Assembly (NCBI RefSeq): GCF_900106555.1
Contig: NZ_FNOE01000015.1
Span: forward strand, 1-64,000
Length of the DNA stretch: 64,000 nucleotides
Reading direction: 5' to 3'
Origin: Nitrosomonas oligotropha
GTDB lineage: Bacteria; Pseudomonadota; Gammaproteobacteria; Burkholderiales; Nitrosomonadaceae
The position numbers were made by a program, and so were the translations under genes. This document shows, piece by piece, positions 56,736-64,000 of the stretch. A model generated the notes under the pieces. That model saw only the letters and a list, made by a program, of their open reading frames with translations, ran no database searches and had not been told where the DNA came from. Position 1 is the stretch's first letter; each line of letters begins with the position of its first letter.

Positions 56736-57569
56736 ATGTTCCGCAGCAAACCGATCCGCCTGCTTTTTCTGCTTTTCAGTCTCGCTGCAACCACAGCACC
56801 GGCAAGCGAAATTTACCGCAGTATCGATGCACAAGGGCGTGTCACTTATTCCGATACTCCATCGGCCAATGCCCAACCGGTCAAAATTATCGGCCAACCC
56901 AGCCGCCAACTGTATCAAGTCACCCGGGTGTACGATGGCGACACGATCATTCTGGAAGACAGGAAACAAGTCCGTCTATTGGGAGTCAACACACCGGAAA
57001 TCGAAAGCCGTCATCGCAGCGAAGAACCGGGCGGAATCGCCGCAAAAAAATGGCTGCAGAATCAGTTGCGGGAAGGTCAGGTTTATCTGGAATTTGATGA
57101 AGTCAGGCGAGATAAGTACAAGCGTCTATTGGCGCATGTATTTTTGCCGAATGGCAAACACGTGAATCTGGCTTTATTGGAAAACGGCTTGGCTGCGATC
57201 AGCATTATCCCGCCTAACGGCCGTTATAGCGACAAGCTGATCCAAGCACAGCAGTATGCCGAAAAACAAAAGCTGGGCATATGGTCAATGCCGGAGTACC
57301 AATCCCGCTCCATCACCGAAATCGCCAATCACACCAAAGGCTGGCAGCGATTTGCCGGAACCCCGGTGGCGATCAGAAAAAGCCGTAAATTTACCCGCTT
57401 GCTCTTTAACGACAAAATCGACATCCGCGTCGCCAACAGTAATCTCAAGTTATTTCCTGAGCTTGCAACGTACGTGGGAAAACCGCTGGAAGTCCGCGGC
57501 TGGGTGTCACGCAACAAAGATCATTACACCCTGCTGATTCAGCATCCGAGCGCGCTGATCGCGCGGTAG
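56736..57569 (+). CDS. Secreted thermonuclease-like protein with DUF4124 domain
   Basis: A 277-residue exported protein with a signal peptide (residues about 5-24). A short DUF4124 module follows (EIYRSIDAQGRVTYSDTPS, residues 25-43). The staphylococcal-nuclease fold spans about 60-190, with VYDGDTI, KQVRLLGVNTPEIE and DKYKRLLAHVF carrying the metal and catalytic Asp, Arg and Glu. A further 85-residue OB-like end has a GWV strand. It is probably a calcium-dependent periplasmic or extracellular nuclease. It converges on sdhA. Confidence 0.87.
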   Translation: MFRSKPIRLLFLLFSLAATTAPASEIYRSIDAQGRVTYSDTPSANAQPVKIIGQPSRQLYQVTRVYDGDTIILEDRKQVRLLGVNTPEIESRHRSEEPGGIAAKKWLQNQLREGQVYLEFDEVRRDKYKRLLAHVFLPNGKHVNLALLENGLAAISIIPPNGRYSDKLIQAQQYAEKQKLGIWSMPEYQSRSITEIANHTKGWQRFAGTPVAIRKSRKFTRLLFNDKIDIRVANSNLKLFPELATYVGKPLEVRGWVSRNKDHYTLLIQHPSALIAR

Positions 57570-57585
57570 CGCCATGCGTTTAAAC

Positions 57586-59349
57586 TCAATAAGTTCTAGC
57601 CTTCGGCGGAAAAGACTCAACCGTCAACGGTTTCAGCCTTACCGGCTTGTAATCCAACCGGTTATCTTCGCTGAAAAACAACGTATGTTTTAACCATTTG
57701 ACGTCGTCGCGTCCGGGAAAGTCGTCACGCGCATGCGCGCCGCGGCTTTCGCTCCGGGCTTCGGCGGAAATCATGGTGGCGATCGCGACTTCTTTCAGAT
57801 TATCCAATTCCAGCGCTTCGATTCGCGCAGTATTAAACACTGCGCTTTTGTCCTTAATTTCCGTTTGCCCCACACGCTGACCGACTTCCAGAATTTTTTC
57901 CACGCCCTTTTGCAGCATATCTTCAAAGCGAAACACGCCGCAGTAGGTTTGCATCGTCTTTGCAAGTGCGGCATGGACTTGCGCGACATTCTCGCCGCCT
58001 TTCTGATTTTCCAAGCGCGTCAGGCGATTCAAAGTCCTATCCGCGGCATTCTCCGGCAATGGCTTGTGGTGCGGATGAATTTTCAAGTCTTCAATAATTT
58101 GATTGGCTGCAGCACGGCCAAATACGACGAGGTCAAGTAGCGAGTTGGTGCCCAAGCGGTTGGCGCCGTGCACCGATACACAGGCACACTCGCCGACGGC
58201 GTAAAATCCCGATACGACTTCTTCCGGGCCGGTTTTATACGGTGCCACCACTTGCCCGAAATAATTGGTCGGTATGCCGCCCATCATGTAGTGCGCGGTC
58301 GGTACAACCGGAATCGGTTCGTTGATCGGATCGACATGCGCGAATTTCATCGCCAATTCACGAATGCCGGGCAAGCGGGTTTTGATGATTTCCGCACCCA
58401 GGTGATCCAATTTCAACAGCAAATGATCGCTTTCTTCGCCACAACCGCGCCCATCCTTCATTTCCGTCGTCATGGCACGCGACACCACATCGCGGCTGGC
58501 CAGATCCTTGGCATGAGGAGCATAGCGTTCCATGAAACGTTCGCCTTCCTTGTTCAGCAAATAACCGCCTTCCCCGCGTACGGCCTCGCTGATCAAAACA
58601 CCCACGCCGTAAACACCGGTCGGGTGGAATTGCCAGAATTCCATGTCCTCCAGCGGAATTCCAGCGCGTGCCGCCATCCCTAAACCATCGCCGGTATTGA
58701 TCAAGGCGTTGGTGCTGGCTTGAAAAATCCGCCCGCCACCGCCGGTAGCAAACAAAGTGGCTCTGGCTTGCAGGATCGAAACTTCACCGGTTTCCATTTC
58801 CAGCGCGGTGACGCCAAGCACGTCGCCTTGCTCGTCACGAATCAAATCCAATGCCATCCATTCGACAAAGAACTGGGTATTGGCGCTGACATTGCGTTGA
58901 TACAGCGTATGCAATAGCGCATGACCGGTTCGATCCGCCGCCGCACAGGAACGCGTTGCCTGCGCGCCGCCGAAATTTTGTGATTGCCCACCGAACGGGC
59001 GCTGATAAATCTTGCCGTTTTCCAGCCGATCGAACGGCATACCGAAATGCTCCAGCTCATACACGACTTCATTGGCCTGGCGGCACATGAATTCGATGGC
59101 ATCCTGATCGCCCAGGTAATCAGAGCCTTTAACCGTATCATACATGTGCCAGTGCCAATGGTCTTCCGTCACATTTCCCAGCGCTGCGGCAATTCCACCT
59201 TGCGCCGAAACGGTATGCGAACGGGTGGGAAAAACCTTGGATAGCACCGCTACTTTCAATCCGGCTTCGGATAACTGCAACGCCGCGCGCATTCCGGCAC
59301 CGCCCGCACCCACGATGACTACATCAAATTTTCTTTTGGTTATTGCCAC
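57586..59349 (-). CDS. sdhA: Succinate dehydrogenase flavoprotein subunit
   Basis: A 587-residue FAD subunit of complex II. The dinucleotide fold is [15 protein letters not shown] near residue 12. The His that carries covalent FAD is in [11 protein letters not shown] near 45. The active-site segments HPTGVYGVG near 244 and [21 protein letters not shown] near 392 are present. The C-terminus ends [13 protein letters not shown]. sdhC and sdhD precede it; sdhB, which normally follows, is absent and a convergent nuclease gene begins 16 bases on. Confidence 0.96.
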   Translation of the reverse strand: MAITKRKFDVVIVGAGGAGMRAALQLSEAGLKVAVLSKVFPTRSHTVSAQGGIAAALGNVTEDHWHWHMYDTVKGSDYLGDQDAIEFMCRQANEVVYELEHFGMPFDRLENGKIYQRPFGGQSQNFGGAQATRSCAAADRTGHALLHTLYQRNVSANTQFFVEWMALDLIRDEQGDVLGVTALEMETGEVSILQARATLFATGGGGRIFQASTNALINTGDGLGMAARAGIPLEDMEFWQFHPTGVYGVGVLISEAVRGEGGYLLNKEGERFMERYAPHAKDLASRDVVSRAMTTEMKDGRGCGEESDHLLLKLDHLGAEIIKTRLPGIRELAMKFAHVDPINEPIPVVPTAHYMMGGIPTNYFGQVVAPYKTGPEEVVSGFYAVGECACVSVHGANRLGTNSLLDLVVFGRAAANQIIEDLKIHPHHKPLPENAADRTLNRLTRLENQKGGENVAQVHAALAKTMQTYCGVFRFEDMLQKGVEKILEVGQRVGQTEIKDKSAVFNTARIEALELDNLKEVAIATMISAEARSESRGAHARDDFPGRDDVKWLKHTLFFSEDNRLDYKPVRLKPLTVESFPPKARTY

Positions 59350-59350
59350 A

Positions 59351-59704
59351 TCAACTCCACAATATTTCCGTAGCCCATATCAGATAAAACAGCAAAGCGG
59401 TGATGACGGCAATTTGCACAGTCAGGCGGATCGCTGTGGCATGCACGTAGTCCATCAAAATATTACGCATGCCGACCCAGGCATGCCAGAACAGACAAAT
59501 GAAAAATACCAAGGTGGTGATGCGCAGCCATTGATGACTAAATACAGCTTTCCAAGCGGCATAATCCTGCGGCGCGGCAACCAGTAAGACTGTGGTCAGC
59601 ACGATGAGATAAATCACCATCAGCACCGCTGTCACACGTTGCGCCAGCCAATCCTTCAGGCCATAGTGCGCGCCAGTCACGGCAAGTCTCGATGGCCTCA
59701 CCAT
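59351..59704 (-). CDS. sdhD: Succinate dehydrogenase membrane anchor subunit SdhD
   Basis: A 117-residue three-helix anchor of complex II. The start is ATG 59702-59704, giving [23 protein letters not shown], the family beginning. A longer open frame upstream only reads sdhC in another frame. The haem-ligand His region is around [19 protein letters not shown]. It overlaps the end of sdhC by seven bases and ends one base before sdhA. Confidence 0.9.
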   Translation of the reverse strand: MVRPSRLAVTGAHYGLKDWLAQRVTAVLMVIYLIVLTTVLLVAAPQDYAAWKAVFSHQWLRITTLVFFICLFWHAWVGMRNILMDYVHATAIRLTVQIAVITALLFYLIWATEILWS

Positions 59705-60087
59705 AGCTGCCACCCGATCAGTGCCGTCAACAGAAATCCGGCCGCCAGCACCAGCTTGCTGCTGGTACGCGCTTGCGCCAATACTATACCGATTTGCAGA
59801 TCCAGTAAGACATGGCGGATACCGGCGCACAGATGGTGCAGGAAAAACCACAGAGGGAGCAACAGTGCAAGTTTAATCACCGGATTACGCAGATAATCCT
59901 GGAGAACTTCAAAGCTTTGCGATGATTGCAATAGCATCTGCAAACCGCACAGCAATAAGGGAATACCGGGAAAAAACAGCAAAGCACCACTGATGCGATG
60001 CAGAATGGAAACCACCGCCGGCAGCGGTTGCTTGATCTTGAGCAGATTCAGATGCTTGGGGCGTTTATGATGTAATTTTGCTTCCAT
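59698..60087 (-). CDS. sdhC: Succinate dehydrogenase cytochrome b556 subunit SdhC
   Basis: A 129-residue three-helix cytochrome b subunit. KRPKHLNLLKIKQPLPAVVSILHRISGALLF carries the quinone-site Ser/Arg, and FLHHLCAGIRHVLLDL carries the haem His. The start is placed at ATG 60085-60087; an in-frame TTG 36 bases upstream is less likely. It begins the sdhC-sdhD-sdhA run. Confidence 0.9.
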   Translation of the reverse strand: MEAKLHHKRPKHLNLLKIKQPLPAVVSILHRISGALLFFPGIPLLLCGLQMLLQSSQSFEVLQDYLRNPVIKLALLLPLWFFLHHLCAGIRHVLLDLQIGIVLAQARTSSKLVLAAGFLLTALIGWQLW

Positions 60088-60205
60088 GCGGAGAAATTCT
60101 ACAGTAGAAAATGCTATCGCCAAAACCCGGCTAAAACGCTAAAAATTGCAACCAAGTGTATTCTGTTACGCTGCCCGATACAAGCCATAACTTGAGCGAA
60201 TACGC

Positions 60206-60233
60206 AAAACCCGGCCGCAAGCAGCCGGGTTTT
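60206..60233 (-). terminator. Hairpin terminator after DoxX gene
   Basis: AAAACCCGGC at 60206-60215 is the exact complement of GCCGGGTTTT at 60224-60233, with an eight-base loop. The T-rich 3' side on either strand makes it potentially bidirectional. It lies just beyond the doxX-like stop codon on the minus strand. Confidence 0.85.
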
Positions 60234-60261
60234 CAAGCCCAACAGAATGATCGATAGCTGC

Positions 60262-60639
60262 TTACTGCGCGCGCCGCCCATCCAGGCTGTATCCCCCTGC
60301 GCCATGCACAGCCAGCAGTATGAATCCGCCAGTTATCGCGATATTCTTCAGGAACATGATCATCTGCATTTGATCCGATAAATTGCTGTGAAAAATCGCC
60401 GCAGCGGCCAACGTAAACGCAGCCAATGCAATCGACACCCATCGGGTTTGCCATCCCGCCACAATCGCCAGGCCGCCGCCTATCTCAAGGGCTATCACCA
60501 GCGGCAGCAGCATGCCCGGCACACCCATCGCTTCCATATAACCCTGCGTGCCTTCATAGCCGCTGATTTTGAAAAAGCCGGACAGTAAAAAAATTTGCCC
60601 CAGAAAGACACGCGCAACGAATTGACTGATTTTTTCCAT
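60262..60639 (-). CDS. DoxX family membrane protein
   Basis: A 125-residue four-helix protein beginning MEKISQFVARVFLGQIFLLSG and containing GYMEAMGVPGMLLPLVIALEIGGGLAIVAGW, as in DoxX/YphA proteins. ATG 60637-60639 is chosen because AGGAG lies eight bases upstream. DoxX proteins are linked to redox and thiosulfate or quinone metabolism, but the function of this subgroup is open. It lies 19 bases after the pirin gene. Confidence 0.88.
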   Translation of the reverse strand: MEKISQFVARVFLGQIFLLSGFFKISGYEGTQGYMEAMGVPGMLLPLVIALEIGGGLAIVAGWQTRWVSIALAAFTLAAAAIFHSNLSDQMQMIMFLKNIAITGGFILLAVHGAGGYSLDGRRAQ

Positions 60640-60658
60640 GATGATCTCCTTAAAAGTG

Positions 60659-61525
60659 TTATTGATTACGTTTAATCCATGCACGATCGCGCACAAAATT
60701 GTTGGACTGAAAATCTTGCATCGCCTGATCGATTTGTTCCCGGGTATTCATGACAAATGGACCATACCGCGCCACCGGCTCACCAATCGGCTTGCCGCTA
60801 ACAACCAGCAGGCGCGCGCCCTTTTTCCCAGCAACGAAGTCGAATGAACCCTCATCCGCACCCAGTGGCACCCACGAATGTAGCGGCACACGCTGCTCGC
60901 CCAATTGCCCATCACCCTCAAAAACATAGAGAAAGCTATTGTTCCCGGCTGGTAGGCGGTGTTGAAAATATTTGCCTGGCTGCACCTGCACATCGTAATA
61001 AGACACCCCGGTCAGCTCATCCGTGATCGGCGCGCTCGTATCGGCAAAGCGGCCGATTAAAACCTTCACCGTATAATCCTGCATTTTCACCACAGGAAAA
61101 GCTTCCGCAGGATATTCCTGATATTCCGGGTGATCCATCTTATGTGCTGCGGGCAGGTTGATCCACAGCTGGAATCCGCGCATCAAGCCATTCTTCTGCT
61201 TCGGCATTTCCGAGTGGATAATGCCGCTGGCCGCTTTCATCCATTGCGCGGAGCCAGGTCCGAGATCACCGCTATTGCCCATGTTGTCTTGATGTTCCAT
61301 ATGACCGTCGATCATATAGGTAAACGTCGTAAATCCGCGGTGCGGATGAGACGGAAAGCCTGCCTTATAATCTTCCGGCTTATCGCTGCTGATGTGATCC
61401 AACAGCAAAAACGGATCGTAATCGCGCAACACCGGGGATCCAATCGTACGGTATACGGTCACACCGGCGCCTTCCGGCACGGCCACTGCCGGGATTATTC
61501 GTACAGAATTCACTGCTGTATCCAT
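60659..61525 (-). CDS. Pirin family protein
   Basis: A 288-residue bicupin. The metal-binding residues in the N-terminal cupin are visible: HPHRGFTTFTYMIDGHMEHQDN gives three His, and SGIIHSEMP gives the Glu. Bacterial pirins act as quercetin-dioxygenase-like enzymes or redox sensors; no substrate can be named. It is transcribed with the DoxX gene and divergent from a LysR regulator, the usual pirin-doxX-lysR cluster. Confidence 0.92.
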   Translation of the reverse strand: MDTAVNSVRIIPAVAVPEGAGVTVYRTIGSPVLRDYDPFLLLDHISSDKPEDYKAGFPSHPHRGFTTFTYMIDGHMEHQDNMGNSGDLGPGSAQWMKAASGIIHSEMPKQKNGLMRGFQLWINLPAAHKMDHPEYQEYPAEAFPVVKMQDYTVKVLIGRFADTSAPITDELTGVSYYDVQVQPGKYFQHRLPAGNNSFLYVFEGDGQLGEQRVPLHSWVPLGADEGSFDFVAGKKGARLLVVSGKPIGEPVARYGPFVMNTREQIDQAMQDFQSNNFVRDRAWIKRNQ

Positions 61526-61589
61526 GACTTTCTCCTTTATTGTGATTTATCGTTGTGATCGGTTGACAGGGAGCATTATCATCGTTGTT

Positions 61590-61618
61590 ATAATAAGAAT
61601 AAATAACCATAATAAGAA
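61590..61618. promoter_or_regulatory. Direct repeat in pirin/lysR divergent promoter
   Basis: ATAATAAGAA occurs at 61590-61599 and again at 61609-61618, 19 bases apart, in the 130-base gap between the pirin and LysR genes. It is a candidate regulator site or promoter element. Confidence 0.45.
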
Positions 61619-61655
61619 ATGATTGTTCTGCTATTAACAACAATGAGACACTCTG

Positions 61656-62588
61656 ATGGATCGATATGAGAATATGAACGCCTTCGTGCGCGTCGTCGAA
61701 GCGGGTAGCATCAGCGCCGCTGCCGATCGCATGGATGTAGCGAAATCGGTGGTTAGCCGCCGTTTGAAGGAACTGGAAGAACACCTCGGCGTGGAATTGT
61801 TTCACCGCACCACCCGGCAAATGAATCTGACCGATAGCGGACGTGCTTTTTATCAGCAATCGGTGCGCATTCTGGCCGATATCCTCGAAGCCGAGCACGC
61901 CACCTCGCAATTTCATGGTGCATTAAAAGGCAGTCTGAAAGTAGCGGTGCCACTGAGCTTTGGTTTGATGCACCTGGGACCCGCCATCAACGAATTCTTG
62001 CAAACCAATCCGGAAATCGAATTCGATCTGGATTTTAACGACCGCCATGTAGATTTGCTGGCCGATGGTTTTGACCTTGCCATCCGCATCGCCAGCTTGC
62101 CCGATTCAAGCCTGATTGCGCGCCGCCTGGCTCCCATTCAAGCCGTCATGTGCGCAAGCCCGGCTTACCTCGAACGCATGGGCGAACCGGAATCGCCGGA
62201 AGCACTCATCAAACACCGCTGCCTGGTGTATAACCTGATCAGCAATATCGACAACTGGAACATCTACGATGCCGCAGGTCAATTGATCAAAACCCGCATC
62301 ACGCCTTACTTGAAAGCCAGCAATGGTGAATTTCTTCGCGATGCTGCCGTCAACGGACTGGGCATCGTGCTGATGCCGGCCTTTATCGTATACCGAGAAA
62401 TCGAGCGCGGCGCATTGGTGCCGCTATTGACTGAATATCACTACTCACAACTTGCCGCATACGCCATTTATCCGCAAACCCGCCATCTCTCGCAACGCGT
62501 CCGGGCATTCGTCGATTTTCTGGTTAAGCGGTTTGAGGGAATGCCTTATTGGGATAGGTGCTTGAAAAATTTTCAAAACATTTCTTGA
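61656..62588 (+). CDS. LysR family transcriptional regulator
   Basis: A 310-residue LTTR. The N-terminal winged helix reads MNAFVRVVEAGSISAAADRMDVAKSVVSRRLKELEEHLGVELFHRTTRQMNLTDSG, and the effector-binding domain runs from about residue 92. It belongs to the group that often regulates divergent pirin or quinone-reductase genes. The initiating ATG is at 61656. It converges on the RTX-protein gene, with 25 bases between. Confidence 0.93.
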   Translation: MDRYENMNAFVRVVEAGSISAAADRMDVAKSVVSRRLKELEEHLGVELFHRTTRQMNLTDSGRAFYQQSVRILADILEAEHATSQFHGALKGSLKVAVPLSFGLMHLGPAINEFLQTNPEIEFDLDFNDRHVDLLADGFDLAIRIASLPDSSLIARRLAPIQAVMCASPAYLERMGEPESPEALIKHRCLVYNLISNIDNWNIYDAAGQLIKTRITPYLKASNGEFLRDAAVNGLGIVLMPAFIVYREIERGALVPLLTEYHYSQLAAYAIYPQTRHLSQRVRAFVDFLVKRFEGMPYWDRCLKNFQNIS

Positions 62589-62613
62589 CCCATCCCGAGT
62601 GGCGTTGGGAATA

Positions 62614-64000
62614 TTAGCCCCAGTGCGATGCTATGGTAGCACTTAGAATCGATGCGTAATCAGGCGGCAGAATGGTTTCTCCCAAGTCAGGTAAAGCGAA
62701 ATCTGCCATCGCGTTGACCAGATCATCCACCTGCCAATCTCGTAACGTCAGACCATCGGAGGTTTTAAAACGCTCGATGTGATTAACCGATCCGAGGTAC
62801 CAGTCGTCGATCACTACTTTATCCATTGTTCCTATAACACTTGCCTCCAGATTATTACCTGCCCGCTGAAACCATATCTGATCCACACTAATGCCGGGGA
62901 GGAATCGCACGGTATCGAAATTACCCGGCGCAGAGTCATGGTCGATCAAAGTATCTATTCCATAATTCCGTCCAAAGATATAGACATCGTTACCGCTTCC
63001 ACCGATTAGGATATCGGCGCCTTCCTTACCGTTGAGACGATCATTACCGGTTTCACCTTGCAATGTGTTGCCAGCACTATTGCCGGTCAAAACATTGTTC
63101 ATTTCATTACCCGTTCCATTAATCGCTGCACTACCGGTCAGGACAAGGTCTTCAATATTCGCACCTAATGTGAAACTGACACTCGATCTGACTTTATCGA
63201 TTCCCTCAGCACTTAACTCGATGATCAAATCGCCCGCGTTATCGACTACATATACATCGTCGCCGCTGCCGCCGATCAGTTCATCGCTCCCTTCTTTGCC
63301 ATCCAGCTTGTCGTTGCCTGAATTACCCGTAAGCATGTTGCTGGCACTATTACCGGTCAATTCATTATCGAGTTCATTGCCCGTTCCTTCGATCACGCCA
63401 GTGCCGGTCAAATGGAGATTTTCCACATTGGCGCCCAGTGTATAGTTAATCGAAGATCGAACGGTGTCAGTGCCTTCACCGAAGTTTTCCATCACGATAT
63501 CCAATGCGCTATTGACGGTATAAACATCATCACCGGTTCCACCCGCCATACTATCGTTACCTGCGCCGCCATTCAGACGATCATTACCGGCACCGCCAGT
63601 CAAACTATCGTTACCGCCCAAACCGTTGAGTATGTCGTTGCCGTTACTGCCAATCAACTTGTCAGCACCCGATGTGCCGTTGCTCGTCAGCTCCAAGTCA
63701 CTAATATCAATATCGAAAGTATCCGCAGCGATCAGATTACCGGTATCTTTTGCGCTTACCTGCACGCTCAATAGACCGGTGGAATCAGGCGTACCGCTGA
63801 ATGTCAGTGACTCCGGGTCAAAATCGAGCCATGACGGCAAGGCGCTGCCATCAGCTAATGCCGCGCTGAAAGTGAGCATGTCGCTATCATCCGGATCGGC
63901 AAATGTATCCGGAGCCACGGTGTAACTGAAGATATTTCCCTTGGTTGCTTTTTGATCGGGAAGAGCAATGGATAACTCGGGCGCTCTGTTGCTCTCCAGT
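62614..64000 (-). CDS. RTX-type calcium-binding protein, C-terminal part (partial at window edge)
   Basis: The frame is open to the window edge, so the true start is outside; at least 462 residues are seen. The visible N-terminal part is a cadherin/dystroglycan-like Ig domain ([34 protein letters not shown]). Then come calcium-binding nonapeptides of the GGxGxDxLx kind ([19 protein letters not shown] and several more) and two longer repeat units built on GDDVYxV...SxxxTLGANxExLxLTG. The last 110 residues, ending [14 protein letters not shown], would carry a type I secretion signal. It is probably a secreted adhesin or enzyme. No T1SS genes are in view. Confidence 0.88.
   Translation of the reverse strand, partial: LESNRAPELSIALPDQKATKGNIFSYTVAPDTFADPDDSDMLTFSAALADGSALPSWLDFDPESLTFSGTPDSTGLLSVQVSAKDTGNLIAADTFDIDISDLELTSNGTSGADKLIGSNGNDILNGLGGNDSLTGGAGNDRLNGGAGNDSMAGGTGDDVYTVNSALDIVMENFGEGTDTVRSSINYTLGANVENLHLTGTGVIEGTGNELDNELTGNSASNMLTGNSGNDKLDGKEGSDELIGGSGDDVYVVDNAGDLIIELSAEGIDKVRSSVSFTLGANIEDLVLTGSAAINGTGNEMNNVLTGNSAGNTLQGETGNDRLNGKEGADILIGGSGNDVYIFGRNYGIDTLIDHDSAPGNFDTVRFLPGISVDQIWFQRAGNNLEASVIGTMDKVVIDDWYLGSVNHIERFKTSDGLTLRDWQVDDLVNAMADFALPDLGETILPPDYASILSATIASHWG

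Overview
The window looks like chromosomal DNA of a betaproteobacterial ammonia oxidiser of the Nitrosomonas group. Two things point there. The block metZ-purF-cvpA-dedD-folC-accD-trpA-trpB-trpF-truA-fimV-asd-leuB-leuD-leuC, all on the minus strand at 13.5-30.7 kb, is a typical betaproteobacterial order. The ammonium channel at 35.6-37.0 kb is of the Rh50 type, which among bacteria is best known from Nitrosomonas europaea. No rRNA, tRNA or CRISPR array was seen. The assignment is inference from gene content, not from a marker RNA.

Layout. 0-6 kb: the 3' end of an IS481-like transposase gene, two small enzymes or membrane proteins, a 638-residue glycine-zipper membrane protein next to a Kef-type antiporter, and two conserved hypotheticals. 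6-13.5 kb: an Atm1-type ABC exporter, motA-motB, a membrane-anchored methyltransferase, cysS, and a periplasmic/cytoplasmic pair of cyclophilins. 13.5-30.7 kb: the large biosynthetic block (methionine, purine, folate, fatty acid, tryptophan, lysine/threonine and leucine synthesis, plus tRNA pseudouridylation and FimV). 30.7-37 kb: an MFS transporter, then rubrerythrin, a fused Fe-S oxidoreductase/DUF3501 protein and a CNP1-like lipoprotein, then the Rh50 channel closed by a strong terminator. 37-43 kb: an HxlR regulator divergent from a GST-like gene with two matching operators between them, a small secreted protein with repeated upstream sites, and the helicase gene hrpA.

43-49.7 kb is an accessory and decaying stretch. 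It holds two genes laid out like integron cassettes, with a well-formed attC-like site between them and no integrase in view. It also holds an outer-membrane phenol-pathway type gene with an internal deletion and a hexanucleotide tract in its signal peptide, a tandem universal stress protein, a cation P-type ATPase gene broken by a deletion and by a dinucleotide slip, a second universal stress protein, and a small membrane protein behind four 11-bp-phased repeats.

49.7-64 kb returns to housekeeping genes: a GST, djlA, then the phospholipid-transport operon mlaFEDCB followed by a yadGH-like ABC exporter and ibaG. Next come a secreted nuclease with a DUF4124 domain, sdhC-sdhD-sdhA without sdhB, a DoxX/pirin pair divergent from a LysR regulator, and the 3' part of a large RTX-type calcium-binding protein that runs off the window edge.

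The most interesting items are the single-chain fusion of the Fe-S oxidoreductase and DUF3501 beside rubrerythrin, the integrase-less cassette pair with an HEPN-like motif in its first protein, and the repeat-rich promoters at 37.5, 38.65 and 49.35 kb.
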